This document shows, piece by piece, positions 7,020 through 13,511 of a stretch of DNA of 18,499 nucleotides. Numbering within the stretch: position 1 is the stretch's first letter; the number at the start of each line of letters is the position of its first letter. The position numbers were made by a program, and so were the translations under genes. Under the pieces are notes generated by a model, which did no database searches, was not told the DNA's origin, and worked only from the letters and a program-made list of their open reading frames with translations. This DNA is from Izemoplasma sp964435595. Its GTDB lineage: Bacteria > Bacillota_I > Bacilli_A > Izemoplasmatales > Izemoplasmataceae. The stretch covers positions 1 to 18,499 of the forward strand of contig CAYSZV010000030.1 in the NCBI GenBank assembly GCA_964435595.1, in the 5' to 3' direction.

Positions 7020-7052
7020 GCAAAAATATTAAAAAAATTAATTTTTATATTA

Positions 7053-7098
7053 AAAAAATCAATAATATCATTAAATATATTGATAAAATTGATTTTTT
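7053..7098 (-). terminator. AT-only imperfect hairpin, likely terminator of the M48 unit
   Basis: An 11-bp arm (7053-7063 with 7088-7098), a symmetric 2x2 internal loop and a further 5-bp stem (TATCA 7066-7070 with TGATA 7081-7085) close a 10-nt loop, with a T-run on the minus strand. It contains almost no G-C pairs, so it is probably a leaky terminator. It sits between the stop at 7106 and the promoter region of the next operon. Confidence 0.5.
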
Positions 7099-7105
7099 AT
7101 TTGAA

Positions 7106-7828
7106 TTAGGCTATCTTTTTAAATAACTCGGAACACAGTTTCGTGTGCACTGTTTGGTGGTTTTTCTTCATTACAAACTCACAAACAGCTTTGCAGTCTT
7201 CGATTTTGTTTAAATTATAATATGTTTTGGCTAATATATATTCGAGTTCTATAACAAGTATTCTTTTTCTTATCTGTGGAATAATTTGTAATAAAATTTC
7301 TTCAACTACTTCGTTTTCTTCTTTTAATGATAATAGATGAACTTCAAACACCTCTTCTGGAACTTCAACTTTTCTAAAAACACCATATGATTTTGCTTCT
7401 TCATATATCTTCTTATACTCAACCTCATCTTTATTATTATATAAGAGGTGAAGTTTTGTCACATAATATTGATAACGCAGGTTCGCTGACGTTTTAATAT
7501 CACCGTACACTATCATTTTGTGAACTTCCATTGAACGCTCCATCTCACCCGTGTATGAAAGACCGTATGCAAGTAAAGTGTTATATTTGTTTTTATCTTT
7601 CACTTCGAATTTCTTAATTTTCTCAAAATACACCTCAGGATTCATATTCATTTCAAATTCAAAGGCATCATTGTGTGTGAACATAGAACGGGCTACGATA
7701 ATCAAAGCACCAGCAATTAACACGATTCCTAACAGAACTAAATTATTTTTCACTATGCTTGAGAGTACATAATATGCAATAATCGCTGCAATCACTTCAA
7801 ACATTAAGAATATTTGTCTTTTTTTCAT
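7106..7828 (-). CDS. Membrane-anchored protein with helical-repeat-like soluble domain
   Basis: A 240-residue protein. Two hydrophobic segments at about residues 5-25 and 28-48 form an N-terminal hairpin anchor. The remaining ~190 residues are charged and helical, with tetratricopeptide-like spacing (for example YNTLLAYGLSYTGEMERSMEVH, and near the C-terminus LEYILAKTYYNLNKIEDCKAV). I do not recognise a named family; TPR-like is inferred from pattern alone. The start ATG 7828 follows the M48 stop by 4 bases, and its AAAGGATG ribosome site overlaps the last M48 codons, so the two are co-transcribed and probably translationally coupled. An adaptor or regulator of the protease, or a scaffold, would fit, but there is no direct evidence. 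Confidence 0.8.
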   Translation of the reverse strand: MKKRQIFLMFEVIAAIIAYYVLSSIVKNNLVLLGIVLIAGALIIVARSMFTHNDAFEFEMNMNPEVYFEKIKKFEVKDKNKYNTLLAYGLSYTGEMERSMEVHKMIVYGDIKTSANLRYQYYVTKLHLLYNNKDEVEYKKIYEEAKSYGVFRKVEVPEEVFEVHLLSLKEENEVVEEILLQIIPQIRKRILVIELEYILAKTYYNLNKIEDCKAVCEFVMKKNHQTVHTKLCSELFKKIA

Positions 7829-7832
7829 TTTA

Positions 7833-9062
7833 TCATCCTTTTATAATTGCACGAATGCGATCAACTGTAGGTGGATGTGAATAGCGTAATCTAACAAACA
7901 ATGGGTGTGGAGTTAAATTACTGAAATTTTCTCTTGATAATACCTTTAATGCAGAAATCATTGGTTCTTTCTTAAATTTGGTCGCAGCATAACGGTCTGC
8001 TTCGTATTCATGTTTTCTACTGTAGTAAGAAGTGACTAGTCCTATCAATACAGAAATTGGATTCATAAATACAGAAAACAATAACAATCCAAACCCAAAT
8101 ACAACATTCTCAATTCCAAATGCACTCATAATCACGCCTTGAGATAAAATTATATATAATACAACAAACAATAAAAGAATATTGAAAGATGTTTGGAATA
8201 AATTGAATCGGATATGTTTGTGTTTACTATGTCCAATTTCATGAGCCAAAACAGCTACTATTTCTTCATTTGACATCTTTTCAATTAATGTATCGTACAA
8301 TACAACTTGTTTGTATTTACCTAATCCTGCAAAAAATGCATTTAATTTTGTAGAACGTTTCGAAGCATCCATAATTGAAATCTTCGTTACTTCATACCCC
8401 ACACTACTAGCAAACTCATTTATCATATCTTTTAGTTCACCGTCTTCTAATGGGATCAACTTATTAAAAATCGGAACTATCACAGGAACATAAATCACAT
8501 TTACTATTAATATAAATGTCGTTGATGCGGCCCAACTAAGTATGATAAAAATATTGTCAAAATTAGCATAGAAAGCAAACAAACCAATCACTATTCCTCC
8601 CCCAATTGTAGCCAATAATAAGATATTCTTAATAATATCAATGACAAAGAGTTTCTTTGTTGTTTTATTAAACCCGTATTTTTCTTCTATTACAAATGTG
8701 GCATAATAGTCAAAAGGTATCGAAACAATCATTGTGAATAATTGGTAAATTGCTAAGAATACAAATAACTGTGTATATATATTTCCAATATTTCCAACAA
8801 GAGAATCAATGAAACTAAATCCACCAAGAGCTAATAACAAAATAAAAATTAGTGTGTTAACTGATTTGATTATTAAAGAAAACCTATGATTTTCCATGTA
8901 ATACTCGAGCCACTTTTTATAACTCTCTGTATCATAGATATCATTCACTTCCTCAGGTATCTCTGTGTGTCTATTCATATAATTTAGATTTGAAAGCCAA
9001 ACCTCAAACCCGAAAAATAAAACAATAATTGAATATACAATAATTTGCACTGCTAATTCCAT
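7833..9062 (-). CDS. M48-family (Ste24-type) integral membrane zinc metallopeptidase
   Basis: A 409-residue protein. Zinc ligands are in the HEIGH motif (VAVLAHEIGHSKHKH, around residue 270-280) and the downstream glutamate of EYEADRYA (around 352). The Ste24-like layout is visible: several N-terminal transmembrane helices, the SKRSTKLNAFFAGLGKYKQVVLYDTL segment before the HExxH motif, two membrane helices between the ligands, and a C-terminal HPPTVDRIRAI. In eukaryotes Ste24 removes prenylated CaaX tails. Bacteria have no such substrate, and these enzymes are thought to act in membrane protein quality control. The start is ATG 9062, with AGGAG eight bases upstream; the GTG at 9071 overlaps that site and is rejected. 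It heads a two-gene unit with the membrane-anchored repeat protein. Confidence 0.92.
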   Translation of the reverse strand: MELAVQIIVYSIIVLFFGFEVWLSNLNYMNRHTEIPEEVNDIYDTESYKKWLEYYMENHRFSLIIKSVNTLIFILLLALGGFSFIDSLVGNIGNIYTQLFVFLAIYQLFTMIVSIPFDYYATFVIEEKYGFNKTTKKLFVIDIIKNILLLATIGGGIVIGLFAFYANFDNIFIILSWAASTTFILIVNVIYVPVIVPIFNKLIPLEDGELKDMINEFASSVGYEVTKISIMDASKRSTKLNAFFAGLGKYKQVVLYDTLIEKMSNEEIVAVLAHEIGHSKHKHIRFNLFQTSFNILLLFVVLYIILSQGVIMSAFGIENVVFGFGLLLFSVFMNPISVLIGLVTSYYSRKHEYEADRYAATKFKKEPMISALKVLSRENFSNLTPHPLFVRLRYSHPPTVDRIRAIIKG

Positions 9063-9084
9063 ATATATCACTCCTATCCTGCTT

Positions 9085-9093
9085 ATTTTACCA
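9085..9093 (-). promoter_or_regulatory. Extended -10 promoter of the M48 gene
   Basis: TGGTAAAAT (9093-9085) lies 22 bases upstream of the ATG; no clear -35. It lies downstream of the uvrB terminator, so the M48 unit can be transcribed separately. The 12 bases TATGGTAAAATA recur at the uvrB promoter. Confidence 0.55.
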
Positions 9094-9114
9094 TATTTTC
9101 TCTCATAAATATAT

Positions 9115-9141
9115 GAAAAAGCGATGTGTCACATCGCTTTT
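9115..9141 (-). terminator. Terminator overlapping the 3' end of uvrB
   Basis: An 11-bp perfect stem, AAAAGCGATGT (9117-9127) with ACATCGCTTTT (9131-9141), closes a 3-nt loop, with T-rich sequence after it. The last coding triplets and the TGA stop (9131-9129) of uvrB lie inside the hairpin. Confidence 0.82.
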
Positions 9142-11087
9142 AGTTCTATTACAATATCTCTCAATTCAGCAGCTCTCTCAAAATCGAGTTTACGTGCTGC
9201 GGTACGCATTTCCTTTTCAAATTCCAAAATTAATTTTTCACGTTCAGGTTTTGATAATTTTGAAGGTTTTTTATCTACTTCAGGGATATCTAATTTAACA
9301 GATATACTTTCGCTTATACCTTTAACAATTGTTTGTGGAGTAATGTTATGTTTTATATTATACGCTTCTTGAATATCTCTTCTTCGTTTCGTTTCGCTAA
9401 TCGCATATTTCATCGAATCTGTCATTTTATCGGCATATAGAATAACTCTACCATCGCTGTTACGCGCTGCTCTACCAATCGTTTGAACAAGAGAACGATT
9501 ACTTCTTAAGAAGCCTTGCTTATCAGCATCTAAAATACAGATTAAACTAACTTCAGGAATATCCAACCCTTCCCTTAACAAGTTAATACCAACAAGTACA
9601 TCATACGTTCCCATTCTCAATTCTCTGATTATCTCAATACGATCTAATGTTTTAATTTCACTATGCAAGTAGGCTACCTTCATACCAAGCTCTTTTAAAT
9701 ATCCAGTTAGGTCTTCAGACATTTTGATTGTAAGAGTGGTAATCAAAGTACGCTGGTTATTTTCAATTCGTTTTAAAATTTCAGCTACAATATCATCAAT
9801 TTGTCCTTGTTTCGGTCTCACTTCAACATTAGGATCCAACAATCCTGTCGGTCTGATAATTTGTTCAACAACATGAGGAGTTCGATCCATTTCATAATCT
9901 CCTGGTGTTGCGCTCAAGTAAACTACATTATTTGTTTTACCCTGAAATTCTTTAAAATTTAAGGGTCTATTATCCATTGCACTTGGCAATCTAAAGCCGT
10001 ATTCTACAAGAGTTCTCTTGCGAGATTGATCTCCACGAAACATTCCTCTTACTTGAGGAATAGTAACATGTGATTCATCAACAACCAATAAATAATCATC
10101 ACCAAAGAAATCCATTAAAGTTGAAGGAGTTTCTCCTTCATCTCTTAATGATAAGTGTCTTGAATAATTTTCTACTCCCAAACAAGTTCCAATTTCTTTC
10201 AGCATTTCAATGTCATAATTTGTTCTTTGTTTGATTCTCTCTGCTTCTAATATCTTATCGTTATCTTTGAAGTATTTTACTTGTTCTTCTAATTCAGCTT
10301 CAATTCGTTTGATTCCTTCTTCAATTTTTTCTTTGTTTGTAACAAATTGCGTTGCAGGAAACAAACTAAACACATTGTAGTTGTCAATTATTTCCCCTGT
10401 AATGATATCAAATTCTCGTATACGTTCTATCTCATCATCAAACAATTCTATACGAATACCAATTGTTTTTTGATAGGTTGGTAAAATTTCAATTACATCG
10501 CCTTTTACTCTAAAAGTACCTCGATTAAAATCAAAATCATTACGTGTAAACAACATATCGACCAATCTTCTCATTAAATTGTTTCGACCAATTTCTTCTC
10601 CAACTCGCAATGTCAGCATACTGTTCTTATAATCTTCAGGATCTCCTATCCCATAAATACAGGATACACTGGCCACAACAATAACATCATCACGTTCTAA
10701 TAAAGAGGCAGTTGCCGCATGTCTCATTTCATCAATTTCATCATTTGTAGTCGCATTTTTTTCAATATACAAATCTCTTTGTGGTACATAAGCTTCCGGC
10801 TGGTAGTAATCGTAATAAGAAATAAAATACTCTACTCTGTTTTCTGGAAAATATTGTTTGAACTCACTGTATAATTGTCCAGCTAATGTTTTATTATGCG
10901 CTAAAACAAGAGTTTTTTTCCCAACTTTCTGAATAACATTACTAATAGTAAAAGTCTTTCCAGTTGCAGTTGCACCCAAAAGCACCTGTTCTTTTACTCC
11001 ATTTTCAATGTTATTACTTAAATATTCAACTGCTTTAATTTGATCTCCCATTGGAGTATAATCAGCAACTAGATTAAATTTAGCCAT
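9129..11087 (-). CDS. uvrB: Excinuclease ABC subunit UvrB
   Basis: A 652-residue protein, full length for the family (about 660). UvrB verifies DNA damage delivered by UvrA, loads UvrC and is needed for both nucleotide-excision incisions. Walker A is GATATGKT at 38-45 (usually GATGTGKT or GVTGSGKT; the essential GKT is intact). The damage-probing beta-hairpin is marked by YYDYYQPEAYVP (about 91-102). Walker B is DESHVT. Helicase motifs V/VI are present in GINLLREGLDIPE and QTIGRAARNSDG. The C-terminal UVR motif, the UvrC/UvrA contact, spans about 615-650 (RKLDFERAAELRD). The start ATG 11087 has GGTGGTGA upstream. Neither uvrA nor uvrC is adjacent. No Bacillus-type LexA box (CGAAC-N4-GTTCG) is seen upstream, so SOS control is not evident. 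Confidence 0.98.
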   Translation of the reverse strand: MAKFNLVADYTPMGDQIKAVEYLSNNIENGVKEQVLLGATATGKTFTISNVIQKVGKKTLVLAHNKTLAGQLYSEFKQYFPENRVEYFISYYDYYQPEAYVPQRDLYIEKNATTNDEIDEMRHAATASLLERDDVIVVASVSCIYGIGDPEDYKNSMLTLRVGEEIGRNNLMRRLVDMLFTRNDFDFNRGTFRVKGDVIEILPTYQKTIGIRIELFDDEIERIREFDIITGEIIDNYNVFSLFPATQFVTNKEKIEEGIKRIEAELEEQVKYFKDNDKILEAERIKQRTNYDIEMLKEIGTCLGVENYSRHLSLRDEGETPSTLMDFFGDDYLLVVDESHVTIPQVRGMFRGDQSRKRTLVEYGFRLPSAMDNRPLNFKEFQGKTNNVVYLSATPGDYEMDRTPHVVEQIIRPTGLLDPNVEVRPKQGQIDDIVAEILKRIENNQRTLITTLTIKMSEDLTGYLKELGMKVAYLHSEIKTLDRIEIIRELRMGTYDVLVGINLLREGLDIPEVSLICILDADKQGFLRSNRSLVQTIGRAARNSDGRVILYADKMTDSMKYAISETKRRRDIQEAYNIKHNITPQTIVKGISESISVKLDIPEVDKKPSKLSKPEREKLILEFEKEMRTAARKLDFERAAELRDIVIELKAM

Positions 11088-11105
11088 ACTATCACCACCA
11101 CAAGT

Positions 11106-11114
11106 ATTTTACCA
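11106..11114 (-). promoter_or_regulatory. Extended -10 promoter of uvrB
   Basis: TGGTAAAAT (11114-11106) lies 18 bases before the start codon, so the leader would be about 10-12 nt, just enough for the GGTGGTGA site. No clear -35. Confidence 0.55.
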
Positions 11115-11257
11115 TAAAAGAAGCTATCATTCTTATATATTGATTGCTATTTTTAAATAATATCAGAATTCGTTGCTTAATCCTCTATCCCAAGTGAGAC
11201 TTCGGTTGTATCGATTTAAAATTCACTAAGAACCACTATACTATCATCAAGAAAATA

Positions 11258-11277
11258 TGCTACAATGAAATTGGTGA
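11258..11277 (+). promoter_or_regulatory. Extended -10 promoter and ribosome site of the radical SAM gene
   Basis: TGCTACAAT (11258-11266) is followed by GGTGA (11273-11277) and ATG 11282. The predicted leader is about 10 nt. No good -35 is visible. The rest of the 194-base divergent region between uvrB and this gene (11115-11257) shows no other feature to me. Confidence 0.55.
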
Positions 11278-11281
11278 TTTT

Positions 11282-12910
11282 ATGAAAACATTATTAATCA
11301 GTATAAATGCAAAATATATCCACACAAACAATGCAGTTAGGCTGTTAAAAGCCAACTGTGATTTTGATATTGATATATTAGAATATACAATCAAAGACTC
11401 TATAGAAGATATAATCAAAGACATCCAGGTACTTACTCCAGATATCATTGGGTTTAGTGCTTATATTTGGAATATAAACATCATTACTAAGATCATTGAC
11501 AATCTATCCCTAGATGGCTCAAAAATTGTGGTTGGCGGTCCAGAAGTTAGCTACGAATCAATGTATTTTATGAGAAACCATCCAATAGATTACATCATTA
11601 AAGGGGAAGGCGAAATTGCATTCAACATACTTCTAGATACGCTCAAAAACAACAAGGAAATATCTTCTGTGCCAAGTTTGACATATTGGAACAAGGGAAA
11701 ACTGCATTCAAACCCAATACAAGAAATCAAAGACCTTAATCAATTGAACCTTCCGTATTACTTTAACGAGGATGCAAAGCATATACCAAGTAAAATATCG
11801 TATATTGAATCTAGTAGAGGATGTCCCTACAAATGTAGTTATTGTCTTTCTTCATTAGAAAAAACTGTGCGTTTCTTTGATACATCAAAAGTTAAAGAAG
11901 CAATCCTTTATCTAATGCTGAATGGAGCGAAAACAATAAAGTTTCTAGATCGTACGTTCAACGCCAATAGAAACACATTAGACTTATTAAACTTCATTAT
12001 TGCAAACAACAATGGGAAAACTGTTTTTCAATTTGAAATTACAGGAGATATACTCGACCCAAATATAATCAATTACCTCAATGAGAATGCCCCAAAAGGT
12101 CTATTCCGCTTTGAAATCGGTATCCAATCAGTTAATTACGAGACAAACACTCTAGTAGATAGACATCAAGATAATGAAAAACTATTTCGCAATATTAAAT
12201 TGATTCAAGATAAAGAAGTCATCGATTTACACCTAGACCTAATTGCTGGGCTCCCAAAAGAAGACCTAGATTCCTTCAAAAATACATTTGACACTGTATT
12301 TAAACTCGGAGCGAAGGAATTACAACTCGGATTCTTAAAAATGCTTAGAGGAACAAAAATACGTATTGAGGCAGATAAATATGAATACGAATACGAGCAA
12401 AAAGCACCTTATGAAATTATCAAAAACAATTCACTAAGTAAAAATGACATTGAACGCATTCATATTGTTGAACATATGCTTGAAATTCATCATAACAAAG
12501 GCTATTTCAGAAATGGTATGCTGGAAATCCTTCTCAAACAAGATTCACCATTCGATTATCTGTTACGAATCGGAACGCACTATATTGAAAACGAGTTTGG
12601 ATTCCATCGTTTCCAAATTGAAGATGTATACAAAAGACTATTCCCCCTACTAGACCAAGAAGACCTATACTTGATCAAACAGGATTATTTACTCAGATCG
12701 AAAATTAAGCCGAAACTTATCTTCCCTGTCATAAAAGATAAAGAAACAAGAGCACTCTTATTTTCATACCTTGAAAAACAACATTCGATCGATCGCAATG
12801 TTCTATACAAAAACAGCGTTATATTAGAGCATACTCAAGAGTACTTTGTAATATTGTATCTGCAAAATAAGAAGTCTACATTTACGATAAAAAAAGAAGA
12901 TATCGATTAA
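11282..12910 (+). CDS. B12-binding-domain radical SAM protein (DUF4080-type C-terminus)
   Basis: A 542-residue protein. An N-terminal cobalamin-binding-type Rossmann domain covers about residues 1-135 (start LLISINAKYIHTNNAVRLLK; GGPEVSYE and KGEGE later). The radical SAM core follows, with cluster cysteines C181, C185, C188 (CPYKCSYC) and the SAM-contact region FRFEIGIQS. A C-terminal region from about 370 fits DUF4080, which accompanies this architecture in Bacillota. The B12 domain lacks the DxHxxG base-off motif, as is usual in this class. Enzymes of this class transfer methyl groups or do other radical chemistry, but the substrate of this family is unknown to me and the neighbours (uvrB, a TetR gene) do not suggest one. 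It is a single-gene unit, divergent from uvrB, ending in a hairpin whose loop contains the stop codon. Confidence 0.9.
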   Translation: MKTLLISINAKYIHTNNAVRLLKANCDFDIDILEYTIKDSIEDIIKDIQVLTPDIIGFSAYIWNINIITKIIDNLSLDGSKIVVGGPEVSYESMYFMRNHPIDYIIKGEGEIAFNILLDTLKNNKEISSVPSLTYWNKGKLHSNPIQEIKDLNQLNLPYYFNEDAKHIPSKISYIESSRGCPYKCSYCLSSLEKTVRFFDTSKVKEAILYLMLNGAKTIKFLDRTFNANRNTLDLLNFIIANNNGKTVFQFEITGDILDPNIINYLNENAPKGLFRFEIGIQSVNYETNTLVDRHQDNEKLFRNIKLIQDKEVIDLHLDLIAGLPKEDLDSFKNTFDTVFKLGAKELQLGFLKMLRGTKIRIEADKYEYEYEQKAPYEIIKNNSLSKNDIERIHIVEHMLEIHHNKGYFRNGMLEILLKQDSPFDYLLRIGTHYIENEFGFHRFQIEDVYKRLFPLLDQEDLYLIKQDYLLRSKIKPKLIFPVIKDKETRALLFSYLEKQHSIDRNVLYKNSVILEHTQEYFVILYLQNKKSTFTIKKEDID

Positions 12911-12923
12911 GATATCTTCTTTT
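12892..12923. terminator. Bidirectional terminator of the radical SAM gene and the RND-tetR operon
   Basis: A 13-bp perfect stem, AAAAGAAGATATC (12892-12904) with GATATCTTCTTTT (12911-12923), closes a 6-nt loop holding the last sense codon and the TAA stop of the radical SAM gene. T-tracts follow on both strands. It lies 3 bases past the stop of the convergent tetR. Confidence 0.92.
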
Positions 12924-12926
12924 GTT

Positions 12927-13511
12927 TTAGTTTAAAACTTTTAATGCACTGAGATAAATCTCGTCTACAAAGGAATCTAATATTAAATTAGTTCTTGAAT
13001 CACTAAACAACATTATTGATCCAATTACCATAGCCGTTACTACCATGCTTTTTTCTTGAGAAAGTTCTATTGATATAATTCCTTCTTTAGCCGCTCTAGT
13101 AAATATCATCTCAAACCCTTTTTGCATCGAGTTTCTTGCTGCTTCCATTCTCGCTTTCACTTCAGCTTGTACACTATCTGGAAGCTTCTTAAAGAATCCC
13201 GGAGACAAGGTTTCAATCAATGTTCTTGATTCACTAGCAACACATAATAGTGTTTTTAGTTGTTGTTTGAACGCTTCTTCAAACGAAACTGCTTCTACTT
13301 GAAATAATGTATTTACCACCTCAAAGCGATCATCTAAGTATTTCATAATGGCTGCTTTGATAATATCATCCTTGTTATCAAAGTACTCATAAATTGTACT
13401 TTTTCCTATATCTAAGTTTTTGGCTAGACTAGACATTGTGAAGTCAGCTGTGAAACCTTTTACTGTAAAGATTTTTAATGCCGCTTCAATGATTTGTTCT
13501 TTTCTACTCAA
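12927..13511 (-). CDS. TetR/AcrR-family regulator, probable repressor of the RND pump
   Basis: A 194-residue protein with a clear TetR DNA-binding domain (SRKEQIIEAALKIFTVKGF, then TMSSLAKNLDIGKSTIYEYFDNKDDII) and an all-helical ligand domain. The preferred start is TTG 13511, with AAAAAAGG nine bases upstream; its first bases overlap the pump's stop codon by 8 bp (TTGAGTAG), a translational-coupling arrangement. A TTG at 13532 gives seven more residues but has no good ribosome site. Because it is transcribed with the pump, it should autorepress through the GC-rich palindrome at 16936-16965 in the promoter. The inducer is unknown; family members paired with RND exporters usually sense the exported toxic compounds. 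Placement at the 3' end of the operon is less common than divergent or upstream placement. Confidence 0.92.
   Translation of the reverse strand: MSRKEQIIEAALKIFTVKGFTADFTMSSLAKNLDIGKSTIYEYFDNKDDIIKAAIMKYLDDRFEVVNTLFQVEAVSFEEAFKQQLKTLLCVASESRTLIETLSPGFFKKLPDSVQAEVKARMEAARNSMQKGFEMIFTRAAKEGIISIELSQEKSMVVTAMVIGSIMLFSDSRTNLILDSFVDEIYLSALKVLN

Noticed and set aside
11088..11281. LexA box, riboswitch or small RNA in the uvrB / radical SAM divergent region
   Set aside because: No CGAAC-N4-GTTCG and no convincing stable structure or terminator could be found by eye.
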